This document shows, piece by piece, positions 1-8,564 of a DNA stretch of 64,000 bases. Every line of letters starts with the position of its first letter. Position 1 is the stretch's first letter. The stretch comes from Achromobacter xylosoxidans A8 (GTDB taxonomy: Bacteria; Pseudomonadota; Gammaproteobacteria; Burkholderiales; Burkholderiaceae_B), in assembly GCF_000165835.1 (NCBI RefSeq), contig NC_014640.1, positions 2,728,001 through 2,792,000 on the forward strand. Reading direction: 5' to 3'. The position numbers and the translations under genes are program-made. The notes below the pieces were generated by a model, which was given only the letters and a program-made list of their open reading frames with translations, did not search any database and had not been told where the DNA came from.

Positions 1-637
1 TGTCGGCGATGGACGAATAGTCGCGGTTGCCCAGCGGCGGGAAGTCGGCGCCCACGATTTCGATGCCGGCCTTCTCGGCCTCGCGCCGGTACCAGTCCCA
101 ACTGTCGCGCGTGGCCTGGTAGTCGGCCGTGACGCCATAGATCCGCTTGAGCTTTTGTTCCTTGGAGTAGGCCAGCGCCATGCGCTGTTCCATGCCCAGC
201 GTGTTGGAGGTGCGGAAGGTGTAGCGCGAACCGCCCGGCACCGTGATCTTGTCGTCGGCCGACATGGTGACCAGATGGGGAATCTTGCGCTGCTTGGCGA
301 TGTTCATGATGGCCAGCGTGCTGGCCGAGCTGACCGCGCCGAAGATCATCTGCGATCCGTCGGAGATCAGCCGGGTGGTCTTCTGCACCGCGGGCTGCGG
401 CTTGGTTTCGTCGTCCTCCCAGGTGACCTGGATGGGCTTGCCCAGCACTTTGCCGCCGCGCTGTTCGATGGCGATGGTGACGCCTTTGCGCATGTCTTCG
501 CCAAAGATGCCGTAGGTCCCCGACAGCGATACCACGCCGCCGATCTTGAACGTGTCGGGATCGGCGGCGTGCGCCCCTGTCGTGAACAGGGCGCACAACG
601 CCAGCGCGCCGCTGGCGGCGTGACTCCATGTCTTCAT
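1..637 (-). CDS. ABC-type branched-chain amino-acid-like substrate-binding protein (C-terminus off window)
   Basis: Reading the minus strand from the ATG at 637 gives an open frame that runs off position 1, so about 212 residues are visible. The N-terminus is a signal peptide with a likely cleavage after Ala-His-Ala near residue 24. After it comes an 'FKIGGVVSLSGTYG' start typical of periplasmic type I binding proteins (Peripla_BP_6, LivJ-like), and further on the usual 'RLISDGSQMIFGAVSS' type segment. The family captures amino acids, amides or aromatic acids for ABC importers; the ligand cannot be read here. No permease or ATPase gene is visible on the right side, so partners, if any, lie to the left. 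A strong terminator (753-785) separates it from the LysR gene upstream, so it is not co-transcribed with it. Confidence 0.85.
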   Translation of the reverse strand, partial: MKTWSHAASGALALCALFTTGAHAADPDTFKIGGVVSLSGTYGIFGEDMRKGVTIAIEQRGGKVLGKPIQVTWEDDETKPQPAVQKTTRLISDGSQMIFGAVSSASTLAIMNIAKQRKIPHLVTMSADDKITVPGGSRYTFRTSNTLGMEQRMALAYSKEQKLKRIYGVTADYQATRDSWDWYRREAEKAGIEIVGADFPPLGNRDYSSIAD

Positions 638-752
638 TTCTTGTCTCCACGTATTTTTCATTATGGCTCGTAATGTTTTACGTAGCTCAGTTGAAATACT
701 ACGATTGAGATTGTGATGTGAAAAATTGGGGTATACCCGAGCCACAAGGGCG

Positions 753-785
753 AAAAAAAGCCCCAGGGCCGCAGGGCGCTGGGGC
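753..785 (-). terminator. Rho-independent terminator of the LysR gene
   Basis: On the minus strand, 19 bp after the LysR stop, a GCCCCAG / CTGGGGC stem (760-766 with 779-785) closes a GC-rich loop and is followed by seven T residues (753-759). This is a textbook intrinsic terminator. Confidence 0.85.
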
Positions 786-803
786 GGGGTTGGTCGAAAG
801 GCC

Positions 804-1769
804 TTAATCCTGGAATAGCGTCTGGACGCTTTCGCGCACCAGCGCGAACAACTCGACCGCCAGTTCGGACGGTTCGGAATCCCGCAGCCGGAAGATGGCC
901 ACCGGCGGGAGCGGGATGCGGGGGCTGACGTCCAGCAGCGTCAGGTTCAGGCGTTGGGCCAGATAAGCGGCAGAGTCCGACCGCAGCAAGCCGATGAAGC
1001 CGGGCTGTTCCGCCACCACCGCGCCGATGAACGGCGGGCTGGATTCGACCGTCGCGGGCGGCACCGGCAGCCGCAGCTTGAGCAGGGCGGTGCGCAAGGC
1101 ATTGCGCACCAGGGAGTCTTTCGACGGCATGACCCAGGAGTATTGCAGCAGCTCTTCGATGGGGACCTGCCTGCCTCCCTGGATCGTGTCCGGGTGGGCG
1201 ACGAAACTCAGCTCATCCGGATAGAGAACCTCCACATGCAGCAAGGCCGCTTCGTCATCCCTGAGATTCCTGCCCGGCAGGCTGCCGATGACGAAATCCA
1301 GTTCCCCGGCCATCAGCATGTCGAACAGCCTGACGGCAATGCCGTCGATGATTTCCACGTGCGCCTGCTGGTGCCGCGCCGCGATCAGGGCCACGGGGCG
1401 GGACAGCAGGGACATGCCGGTGTAGGACGGGGCTCCGGCCCGCAGCGTGCGGATGGGATTACGGCGCAGTTCCGCCAGCTCCGATTCCAGTCGCGCCAGC
1501 TTGTTGACGATCAGCCTGGCGTCATGCGTCAGCGATTCCCCGAAGGGGGTCAACGAGACCCCTTCGCGCCGCCGTTCGAAGACGGCGGCCCCCAGGGTGT
1601 CTTCCATTTCCCGGGCCATCTTGCTGATGGCCGGCTGGGACAGGGACATCTGGTCCGCCAGTTGGCGAAACGACAGTCCTTCCGAGACGCCTTTGATCAG
1701 TTCGAACTGCTTCAGGCGCAGGCGGCCCAGAAGTTTGGAACTGCCTTGAGGCTGCGGATCGGCGCTCAT
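804..1769 (-). CDS. LysR-family transcriptional regulator
   Basis: This 321-residue protein has an N-terminal winged helix-turn-helix around residues 17-76 ('LSFRQLADQMSLSQPAISKMAREME'), followed by a LysR substrate-binding domain to the C-terminus. Length and layout are normal for the family. It is divergent from the Bug receptor / CoA-transferase / hot-dog operon starting at 1886, so by the usual LysR arrangement it probably controls that operon in response to its substrate. The 116 bp between the two starts contains repeated TTATCA-type sequence, which could be its binding region, but no clean T-N11-A box is obvious. The inducer is unknown. Confidence 0.9.
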   Translation of the reverse strand: MSADPQPQGSSKLLGRLRLKQFELIKGVSEGLSFRQLADQMSLSQPAISKMAREMEDTLGAAVFERRREGVSLTPFGESLTHDARLIVNKLARLESELAELRRNPIRTLRAGAPSYTGMSLLSRPVALIAARHQQAHVEIIDGIAVRLFDMLMAGELDFVIGSLPGRNLRDDEAALLHVEVLYPDELSFVAHPDTIQGGRQVPIEELLQYSWVMPSKDSLVRNALRTALLKLRLPVPPATVESSPPFIGAVVAEQPGFIGLLRSDSAAYLAQRLNLTLLDVSPRIPLPPVAIFRLRDSEPSELAVELFALVRESVQTLFQD

Positions 1770-1885
1770 GGCTTACCCAAAAGTTATCACCATTTGAGTT
1801 TATTTCAGTTATCAGTTAAGCGTTGCCTCCTTATCCTAGGGCCAGCAGTGAAAGCAAAAAAGCCACTGCACCGGAGGAGACCACC

Positions 1886-2866
1886 ATGAAACTCAAGAAT
1901 CTGTTCGCGCCCCTGGCCGCGATGTTGATGCTGGGCGGCTTGTGCGGCGCCGTGCGGGCCGAAGCGGCCTGGCCCGCCAAGCCGGTCACCATCATTGTTC
2001 CGTTCCCGCCTGGCGGCGCCACCGACGTGATGGCCCGCCTGTTCGCCCCGCGCATCGAGGCCGCCATCGGCCGTCCCGTCGTGGTGGAAAACAAGGCTGG
2101 CGCGGGCGGCACCATCGGCACGTATCAAGTCGCCCGGGCGCGCAACGACGGATACACCTTGCTGTGGGGGACCGTCGCCACGCATGGTATCGGTCCGAAC
2201 ATCTACAAGAATCTCGCCTACGACGCGGTGGCCGATTTCGAACCCGTCGTGCACGTGGTCGACCAGCCCTACGTGCTGGTCGCCCATCCTTCCAAGAAAA
2301 TCACCTCGCTGGCGGATCTGCTCAGGCAAGCCAAGGAAAGGCCCGGCCAGATTTCCGTGGCCACCGCCGGGGTGGGTACCGCTGCGCACATGCTGTTCGA
2401 GAAGCTGCAGTCGGACACGGGTACATCGATGCTGGGGGTTCCTTACAAGGGGGCGGGGCCAGCCATGGCGGACCTGCTGGGCGGACAGGTGGATCTCGCT
2501 TTCGACGTGATCCTGACCACGGCTCCCTATATCGCTGCGGGCAAGCTCGTGCCGCTTGCCGTGACCAGCGGCAAACGATCGCAGACCCTGCCCAACGTGC
2601 CGACCATGGCCGAAGCCGGCGCAAAGGGTTTCGTCGCGTCCGGCTGGAACGGCCTGTTTGCGCCTCGCGGCACGCCCCAGGCCGTTGTCGAAAAAATCAA
2701 TGCCGCCGTGAACCAGGCGCTGCAAAGTCCGGAAATCAACCGGCGCCTGTTGTCTGAGGGGTCTATCCCTGTGGGCGGCACGGCCGCGGATTTTGCCGGC
2801 TTCATCCAGGCCGAGATCCGGACCTGGGGCGACGTGGCCAGGCAAGCCAATGTTTCGATGGACTGA
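1886..2866 (+). CDS. Bug-family tripartite tricarboxylate transporter substrate-binding protein (TctC-like)
   Basis: The protein is 326 residues with a signal peptide (about residues 1-25). The mature start 'WPAKPVTIIVPFPPGGATD' is the hallmark of Bug/TctC proteins, a family greatly expanded in Bordetella, Achromobacter and Cupriavidus. These periplasmic proteins bind carboxylates or related anions, sometimes without a dedicated TctAB permease, and none is seen here. The start was set at 1886 because GGAGGAG lies just upstream; an upstream in-frame extension is not needed. It is the first gene of an operon with a CaiB-type CoA-transferase (10 bp gap) and a hot-dog protein. This suggests uptake and CoA activation of a carboxylic acid under control of the divergent LysR. 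Confidence 0.92.
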   Translation: MKLKNLFAPLAAMLMLGGLCGAVRAEAAWPAKPVTIIVPFPPGGATDVMARLFAPRIEAAIGRPVVVENKAGAGGTIGTYQVARARNDGYTLLWGTVATHGIGPNIYKNLAYDAVADFEPVVHVVDQPYVLVAHPSKKITSLADLLRQAKERPGQISVATAGVGTAAHMLFEKLQSDTGTSMLGVPYKGAGPAMADLLGGQVDLAFDVILTTAPYIAAGKLVPLAVTSGKRSQTLPNVPTMAEAGAKGFVASGWNGLFAPRGTPQAVVEKINAAVNQALQSPEINRRLLSEGSIPVGGTAADFAGFIQAEIRTWGDVARQANVSMD

Positions 2867-2875
2867 GGAAAGACG

Positions 2876-4120
2876 ATGAATGTCGAGCAAGCGAAAAAGC
2901 CGGACGCGGATCAGGCCGCTCCAGGCCCGGGTGCGGGGCCGTTGGCGGGCGTGCGGGTGCTGGATATTTCCACGGTGGTGGCGGGCCCGTTTTCGGCCAC
3001 GCTGATGGCGGACCTGGGAGCGGAAGTCCTGAAGATCGAGCTGCCGGGCGACGGCGACCACATACGTCAGTTGCCGCCGCACAAAAGCGGCGTGGCGCTC
3101 TGGTCGAAAGTCGCGAACCGCAACAAACGGGGCATCACGCTGGATCTGCGCCAGCCGGAAGGCTTGGCGATACTCGAACGCCTGTTGCCTCACTACGATG
3201 TGCTGGTGGAGAACTTCCGGCCGGGCACGCTGGACCGCTGGGGCCTGGACATGGCGCGTTTGCGCGCCTTGCGGCCCGACCTGATCGTGCTGCGCGTGAC
3301 CGGCTTCGGCCAGACCGGGCCCTACCGGTCGCGGCCCGGCTTTGCCCGGATCTTCGAGGCCATGTCGGGCTTCGTGAACCTGTGCGGCGAAAAGGACGGC
3401 CCGCCGCTATATCCGGGCTTTCCGGTGTCCGACGCCTTGACCGGCGTGTTCGGCGCCTACGCCATCACGGCGGCGCTGCTGCACCGGCAGAAGCACGGGG
3501 AAGGGCAGGAAATCGATCTTTCCGCCACGGAGGCGATGCTGCGGGTGCTGGATTTCATGCCGATCGAATATGACCAGCTAGGCGTAGCGCGTTCGCGCCA
3601 GGGAAATCTCAATGCCTATTCGGCGCCCAGCAGCGTGTACAAGACCCGCGATGACAAATGGGTGGTGCTGGCCGTCAGCGCGCCCACCGTGTTCCGGCGG
3701 CTGGCCCACGCCATCGGGCGCGCCGATCTGCTGGACGATCCCTTGTTCAGCACCAATACCGCGCGCATCCAGAACCGCGCCCAGATCGAGGCCATCATGG
3801 AAAACTGGTTCCGCGCGCATGCGCTCGGCGAGGCGTCCGACATCCTGATGCGGCACGAGGTCAGCTTCAGTCCCATCTACGACATCGCCGACATCGTGGC
3901 GGATCCGCATTTCATCGAGCGCCAGGTCCTGGTGCGCGTCGAGGACGAGGAACTGGGCTCCGTCAGCATGCAGAACGTGGTGCCCCGGTTCTCGGCGACG
4001 CCGGGCCGGATCTGGCGGACCGGGCCTGGCGTCGGTCAGCACAACGACGAAATCTATGGGCAGGAACTGGGCATGTCGCGGGCGCAGCAGGCGGACCTGC
4101 GCGAGCGCAACATCATCTAG
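2876..4120 (+). CDS. Family III (CaiB/BaiF) CoA-transferase
   Basis: At 414 residues this has the full length of family III CoA-transferases, which move CoA from one acyl-CoA to a carboxylate. The N-terminal nucleotide-binding segment 'VRVLDISTVVAGPFSATLM' begins near residue 27. The catalytic Asp is probably Asp186 in 'GFPVSDALTGVFGAY', by comparison with the family. It sits 10 bp after the Bug receptor gene and 22 bp before the hot-dog gene. This supports a small pathway in which an imported carboxylate is CoA-activated and then hydrated or dehydrated. The actual acid cannot be deduced. Confidence 0.93.
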   Translation: MNVEQAKKPDADQAAPGPGAGPLAGVRVLDISTVVAGPFSATLMADLGAEVLKIELPGDGDHIRQLPPHKSGVALWSKVANRNKRGITLDLRQPEGLAILERLLPHYDVLVENFRPGTLDRWGLDMARLRALRPDLIVLRVTGFGQTGPYRSRPGFARIFEAMSGFVNLCGEKDGPPLYPGFPVSDALTGVFGAYAITAALLHRQKHGEGQEIDLSATEAMLRVLDFMPIEYDQLGVARSRQGNLNAYSAPSSVYKTRDDKWVVLAVSAPTVFRRLAHAIGRADLLDDPLFSTNTARIQNRAQIEAIMENWFRAHALGEASDILMRHEVSFSPIYDIADIVADPHFIERQVLVRVEDEELGSVSMQNVVPRFSATPGRIWRTGPGVGQHNDEIYGQELGMSRAQQADLRERNII

Positions 4121-4142
4121 GACAGCGCGCAGGGAGGACGAG

Positions 4143-4586
4143 ATGACGATTCCATTGCTGCCGCCGCGCTTCAGCGGCACCTTCACGCTTTCGAATGCGC
4201 TGCACGACGGCTACCTCCAGGCGGTCGGCGGCGGCCATCCGGTGCATAGCTCGCGGGACCTGGCCTTGCAATCGGGCTTTGCGGACGTGCCGCTGGCTGG
4301 CATCCATGTATTGGGCGCGTCCATGGCGACATTCACGCGCCAGTTTGCCGGCAACCCCATGCTGCTGCTGAAGGTGGAAACGAAGTTCCTGCGTCCGGCA
4401 TATCCAGGAGATGCGCTGGGACTGGAACTCGAACTGCTTGAAAGCGCGGCGGTCGCCGGCACGCCGTTCACCGGCGGCCGGTACCAGGGCTATTGCATCG
4501 ATGCGGACCAGCAAAAGGTGCTGATGCTCGATTTCAAGATACGCGTGGCTTTGGCGGGAAGCAACCTTAGCGCTGGCGCGCCGTAG
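4143..4586 (+). CDS. MaoC-like hot-dog fold protein
   Basis: This is a 147-residue protein starting at an ATG preceded by AGGAGG. It resembles MaoC-type (R)-enoyl-CoA hydratases, as seen from 'HPVHSSRDLALQSGF' and 'VPLAGIHVLG', the usual helix after the catalytic loop. In the family signature G-D-x-N-P-x-H, this protein reads G-G-G-H-P-V-H: the histidine is kept but the catalytic Asp position appears to be Gly. It may therefore be a non-hydratase variant, a mesaconyl/beta-methylmalyl-type enzyme, or inactive. Its last 20 bp overlap the convergent deformylase gene. It ends the CoA-transferase operon. Confidence 0.75.
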   Translation: MTIPLLPPRFSGTFTLSNALHDGYLQAVGGGHPVHSSRDLALQSGFADVPLAGIHVLGASMATFTRQFAGNPMLLLKVETKFLRPAYPGDALGLELELLESAAVAGTPFTGGRYQGYCIDADQQKVLMLDFKIRVALAGSNLSAGAP

Positions 4587-5370
4587 TCTGCGTCAACGCC
4601 GACTGCACCATGCTTTCGACCAGCGGGATGACCTTGTCCGCCAGTTCGGGCCGATAGGCGTAGGGATGGGTTTCGTCCATGTAGGTGGACTGGCACATTT
4701 CCAGCTGGATCGCGTGGACGTTGTCCGCGGGCTTGCCGTAGTGGCGCGTGATGTAGCCGCCCTTGAAGCGGCCGTTCACCGCCCAGGTGTAGGCGGAGTT
4801 GTCGCGCAGCCGGCTTTCGACTGTTGCCAGGATATCGGGCGCGCAGGCTGCGCTGTCGGCCGTGCCGATGTTCAGGTCGGGTAGTTTGCCTTCGAACAGG
4901 CGCGGCAGCACGCTGGCGATCGAGTGCGCTTCCCACAGCAGCACGGTGCCGTGTTCAGCCTTGATGCGGTCGATTTCCTCGCACAGCTTGGCGTGGTAGG
5001 GCTTCCAGTAGGTCTGCAGCCGGTGTTCGCGCTCGGCGTCGGTCAGGACGGCTTCGTTGCGGTAGAGAGCGTCGCCACGAAACGTCTGGGTCGGGCACAG
5101 GCCGGTCTTGGTCTGGCCGGGATACAGGCTTTCATCGTTGGGTGGGCGGTTCAGGTCCACCACGTAGCGCGAATAGCGCGCGCCGATGACCGACGCGCCC
5201 AGCGCCTCGGCGAACTGGTACAGCGTGTCCAGATGCCAGTCGGTATCGCCCGATTGCAGGCCCAGCGGCGTCATCTGCGCGCGCTGCGAGTCGGGAATCA
5301 TGCTGCCCAGGTGGGGAATGGAGATCAGCAGCGGCGCCGTGCCGCGGCTGAATTGATAGATGTCGCTCAA
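4567..5370 (-). CDS. hutG: N-formylglutamate deformylase / amidohydrolase (HutG-like)
   Basis: This 267-residue protein matches the N-formylglutamate amidohydrolase family. Recognisable parts are 'PLLISIPHLGSMIP' near the N-terminus, 'RYSRYVVDLNRPPND', 'LLWEAHSIAS' and 'YITRHYG', which supply the metal-binding His/Glu residues. The enzyme releases formate from N-formyl-L-glutamate, the last step of one histidine degradation route. I set the start at the TTG at 5370 because GGAG lies 8 bp upstream and the length then fits the family. A longer frame to 5466 is open but its extra N-terminus looks unlike the family. No other hut genes are in the window, so the enzyme may act on another formyl-amino acid. 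It converges with the hot-dog gene with a 20-bp tail overlap. Confidence 0.85.
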   Translation of the reverse strand: MSDIYQFSRGTAPLLISIPHLGSMIPDSQRAQMTPLGLQSGDTDWHLDTLYQFAEALGASVIGARYSRYVVDLNRPPNDESLYPGQTKTGLCPTQTFRGDALYRNEAVLTDAEREHRLQTYWKPYHAKLCEEIDRIKAEHGTVLLWEAHSIASVLPRLFEGKLPDLNIGTADSAACAPDILATVESRLRDNSAYTWAVNGRFKGGYITRHYGKPADNVHAIQLEMCQSTYMDETHPYAYRPELADKVIPLVESMVQSALTQTTARQR

Positions 5371-5488
5371 GTAAAACTCCGGGGGAAATGGCGGGGCGCA
5401 GGCAAGGGCATGCCTGGCAGCGTCCCTGGGTATCCGGTATTGCGCCGTCTGGGGCAATGCCGGCAATCATAGTGGATCGGGCGCATGC

Positions 5489-6466
5489 CTATGGCCGTGG
5501 CGGCGCTGCATCGCTGGCCCAGGGTGCGCCGCCGCTCCATTTGCTGGCGATGGCGTCGATCAGGACCCGCACCTTGGGCGCCAGGTGGCGGCGGTGCGGA
5601 TAGACCGCGCAGACTGGCGCGCCGGCAGGCGCCACGGATTCCAGCACCGGCGTCAGCCGGCCGGCGCGCAGATCTTCGCCCACCAGGAAGGCGCCCAGCT
5701 GGGCGATGCCTTCGCCTGCCAGCGCGGCGTCGCGCAGTGCCTCCGTGTTGCCCAGCCGCATGCGGCCGGCCACGTGCACGGCGCGTTCCTGGCCGTTGAC
5801 GGCAAAACGCCAGGGCACCAGCGCGCCGGCGTGGGTGTAGGCCAGGGTCTGGTGGCTGGCCAGGTCATCCGGGGTGGCCGGCGCGCCGTGGCGGTCCAGG
5901 TAGCCGGGCGCAGCGCAGGCGATCAGGCGGTGCGGGGCCAACACCCGCCGCACCAGCCTGCTGTCGGTTTCGCCGCCGATGCGGATGGCCACGTCCACGC
6001 CGTCGCGCACCAGGTCGATGTAGTCGTCGGAAAAGCTGACGTCCGCCTCGACCTCGGGCCAGTCCCGCAGGTAGTCGCGCAACAGCGGCATGATGTGCAA
6101 GCGCCCCAGCGACACCGGCAGGTCGATGCGCAGCCGGCCGCGCGGCGCCTGCTTGCGGCTGGCCATGGCGTCGGTGGCGTTGTCCACCTCGGACAGGATG
6201 CGCTGCGCGTGTTCGTAAAAGACGCTGCCTTCGTCGCTGAGACTGACGCTGCGCGTGCTGCGATGAAGCAAGCGCGCGCCCAGGCCGAGTTCCAGGCGCG
6301 CGATGCACTTGCCGATGGCCGAACGCGACAGACCCAGCTTTGCGGCCGCGGCGGTGAAGCTTTGCGTGTCGGCCACGCGGACAAACGCGAGCAGGTCGCC
6401 TATGTGGTCCAGGCGGGCGGCCGGGTAGGGTGAATTGTGCACGATTCGTCCCTTTTGTTTATTCAT
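5489..6466 (-). CDS. LysR-family transcriptional regulator
   Basis: The protein is 325 residues. The winged helix-turn-helix lies around residues 20-80 ('FVRVADTQSFTAAAAKLGLSR'), with a LysR effector domain after it ending in the CrgA-subgroup style 'CAVYPHRRHLAPKVRVLID'. An alternative GTG start 27 bp downstream (6439) is possible. It is divergent from the MFS exporter gene with about 80 bp between starts, so it most likely controls that gene. The effector is unknown. Confidence 0.9.
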   Translation of the reverse strand: MNKQKGRIVHNSPYPAARLDHIGDLLAFVRVADTQSFTAAAAKLGLSRSAIGKCIARLELGLGARLLHRSTRSVSLSDEGSVFYEHAQRILSEVDNATDAMASRKQAPRGRLRIDLPVSLGRLHIMPLLRDYLRDWPEVEADVSFSDDYIDLVRDGVDVAIRIGGETDSRLVRRVLAPHRLIACAAPGYLDRHGAPATPDDLASHQTLAYTHAGALVPWRFAVNGQERAVHVAGRMRLGNTEALRDAALAGEGIAQLGAFLVGEDLRAGRLTPVLESVAPAGAPVCAVYPHRRHLAPKVRVLIDAIASKWSGGAPWASDAAPPRP

Positions 6467-6545
6467 TAACCTACTTTATCAGCGAAATGGAAACAGTAGA
6501 CTGCCTAGGGGTCGGCCCGGCTTGGGTCTTATCTGGAACCTCATC

Positions 6546-7811
6546 ATGACCCGCGGCACCTCGTTGCAAGACTTGCCCACTCCTGGCTCTCCTAGCGCCT
6601 CACCGCAGGCCGAAAGCACCGGATGGCGCGCGTGGCTGGGCGTCATCGCCGTGGGCATGGCGACCTTTTGCGTGGTCACCACCGAAATGCTGCCGGTAGG
6701 ACTGTTCGTTCCCATCACGGCAACGCTCGACGTCTCGGTGGGCATGGGCGGCTTCATGTTGTTCGTGCCCGCCATCCTGGCGGCGCTGTTCGCGCCGCTG
6801 GTCGTTCTCGGCGCGAAGAGCGCCGACCGCCGCGCGATCCTGTGCGGCTTGCTGGCGCTGCTGGTCTGCGCCAACGCGGCCAGCGCCTGGGCGCCCAGCA
6901 TGCCGTGGTTCCTGGCGGCGCGGGTCCTGGTGGGTTTCTGCATCGGCGGCATCTGGGCGGTCGCGGGCGGGCTGGCGGGCAGGCTGGTCGGGCCGGGCGC
7001 CGTGGGACTGGCCACGTCCATCATCTTCGGCGGGGTCGCGGTGGCGTCCGTGCTGGGCGTGCCGTTGGGCGCCTTCATCGGCGAGCTGGCCGGCTGGCGC
7101 GCAGCCTTCGGCGTCATGGCGGCGCTGTGCGCCGGCGTGCTGCTGATGAATCTGCTGAGTCTGCCGCCGCTGCCCGCGGCGCACTCGCTGCGGCCGCGCC
7201 AACTGCTGTCGCAACTGGCCAATCCGGGCTTGCGGCTGGGCCTCCTGATCACGCTGTTCCTGGTCGCCGGCCATTTCATGGCCTACACCTTTGTCCGACC
7301 CTTGCTGCAGATCCACGCGGCGTTCGGGGAAAGCTGGATCGGGCCGCTGCTGTTTGCCTATGGCGCGGCGGGCGTGGCGGGCAACTTTCTGGGCGGGGCA
7401 GCGGCTGCGAAACGTCCCGCCGCGACCCTGCTTGCGATCGCGGCCAGCCTGTTGCTGATCTTGCTGCTGCTGGCCATGGTGGGCCAGCTACGCCCGGCGG
7501 CGGTCGCCTTGCTGTTGCTGTGGGGTCTGGCCTACGGCGCGGTGTCGGTGTCGCTGCAAACCTGGATGATGAAGGCGGCGCCGGACGCGGTCGAGGCCGC
7601 CACCGCGCTGTTCGTCGCAGTGTTCAACCTCGGCATTGCGGCCGGTTCGCTGCTGGGCGTGCCCAGCGTAGACGCGCTGGGGCTGCGGGCCAATCTGTGG
7701 CTGGCCGCTGCCTGCATGCTGTGGCCGGCGCTGATGCTGGCGCGGGCAGGGTGGGGCGAAATGCGTGGCGCTTATGCGCGGAAGGCGCGCAACAGGGTGT
7801 CCACGCCGTAG
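6546..7811 (+). CDS. MFS transporter, DHA1-type drug/sugar or purine efflux subfamily
   Basis: This 421-residue, very hydrophobic protein has about 12 predicted membrane helices and the N-terminal 'VVTTEMLPVGLFVPI' segment seen in DHA1 exporters such as YdeA/NepI/AraJ. The motif A region 'LGAKSADRRAIL' follows the third helix. The start at 6546 was preferred to the open upstream frame because the leading residues of that frame are not membrane-protein-like. The substrate cannot be deduced; export of sugars, purine nucleosides or drugs is typical. It lies between a divergent LysR and a convergent TetR gene whose 3' end overlaps it by 40 bp. Confidence 0.88.
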   Translation: MTRGTSLQDLPTPGSPSASPQAESTGWRAWLGVIAVGMATFCVVTTEMLPVGLFVPITATLDVSVGMGGFMLFVPAILAALFAPLVVLGAKSADRRAILCGLLALLVCANAASAWAPSMPWFLAARVLVGFCIGGIWAVAGGLAGRLVGPGAVGLATSIIFGGVAVASVLGVPLGAFIGELAGWRAAFGVMAALCAGVLLMNLLSLPPLPAAHSLRPRQLLSQLANPGLRLGLLITLFLVAGHFMAYTFVRPLLQIHAAFGESWIGPLLFAYGAAGVAGNFLGGAAAAKRPAATLLAIAASLLLILLLLAMVGQLRPAAVALLLLWGLAYGAVSVSLQTWMMKAAPDAVEAATALFVAVFNLGIAAGSLLGVPSVDALGLRANLWLAAACMLWPALMLARAGWGEMRGAYARKARNRVSTP

Positions 7812-8410
7812 CGGCAGGTCGCCAGATGGTCCTCGTCCGGGCCTTCGGCACGGCCGCCGGTCAGCCGGGCGAGCGAGGCGATGCCGTTGATCAGGTTGCC
7901 CAGGGTGCGCGCCGCCAGGCGCGGATCGTCGATGTGCAATTCGCCGCGCTCGCAAGCCCGTTGCAGGCATTGCTCCAGAGGGGCGTGGAGCTGCATTTCC
8001 ACTGCCAGCCGCAGGGACTCGGCCAGTTGCGGCAGGCGATGCGATTCCGAGATGACCAGGCGGTAGAGCGCGACCGATTTGGGCTGCACGGAGTAGCTCA
8101 GGAGACGTCGCGCCAGTTCGTGCAGGGCTGGACCCACCGGCTGGTCCAGCATGGCATCCGCAAACACCGCTGCGCGCATGCCGTTCAATTCATGTTCCAG
8201 CACCGCGACCAGCAGACCTTCTTTGTTGCCGAACAACTGGTAAGCGGTGGCCGCGGATCCGCCCGCCTGGCGCACGATGCGCTGGATGGACGTTTGCGCG
8301 TAGCCGTGTTCCAGCAATGACTGCGTGGCGGCTTCGAGCAGGCGCTCACGGCGCGCTTCGCCCCGGCTGGTCAGCGCGCGCGGCGTCGTATCGTCTGGAA
8401 TGGTGTGCAC
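7772..8410 (-). CDS. TetR-family transcriptional repressor
   Basis: The protein has 212 residues with an N-terminal TetR helix-turn-helix ('RERLLEAATQSLLEHGYAQTSIQRIVRQAGGSAA' spans residues about 20-53, ending in the recognition helix 'TAYQLFGNKEGL'). The C-terminal part is a variable ligand-binding domain of the usual length. The gene overlaps the 3' end of the MFS gene by 40 bp tail to tail. It is divergent from the marC operon. A perfect palindrome at 8480-8498 between them is a good candidate operator for both. Confidence 0.9.
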   Translation of the reverse strand: MHTIPDDTTPRALTSRGEARRERLLEAATQSLLEHGYAQTSIQRIVRQAGGSAATAYQLFGNKEGLLVAVLEHELNGMRAAVFADAMLDQPVGPALHELARRLLSYSVQPKSVALYRLVISESHRLPQLAESLRLAVEMQLHAPLEQCLQRACERGELHIDDPRLAARTLGNLINGIASLARLTGGRAEGPDEDHLATCRYGVDTLLRAFRA

Positions 8411-8479
8411 TTCGTTCCCCCCGTGGCCGTAATCGGCCGCTGACTCCCTATGTCCGGCGGCGTGTCTGGCTGAAATTGT

Positions 8480-8498
8480 GTAATGTATAGTACATTAC
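8480..8498. promoter_or_regulatory. Perfect palindrome, probable TetR operator
   Basis: GTAATGTATAGTACATTAC has two 8-bp arms that are exact reverse complements around TAG. It lies 70 bp upstream of the tetR start and 67 bp upstream of the marC-family start. Size and position fit a TetR dimer operator controlling both genes. Confidence 0.65.
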
Positions 8499-8564
8499 GC
8501 TGACGCAACATCATCCAAATCGCTGTGACGCCCTGCAACAACGGCGCTCGCGGCGCACATCGCT

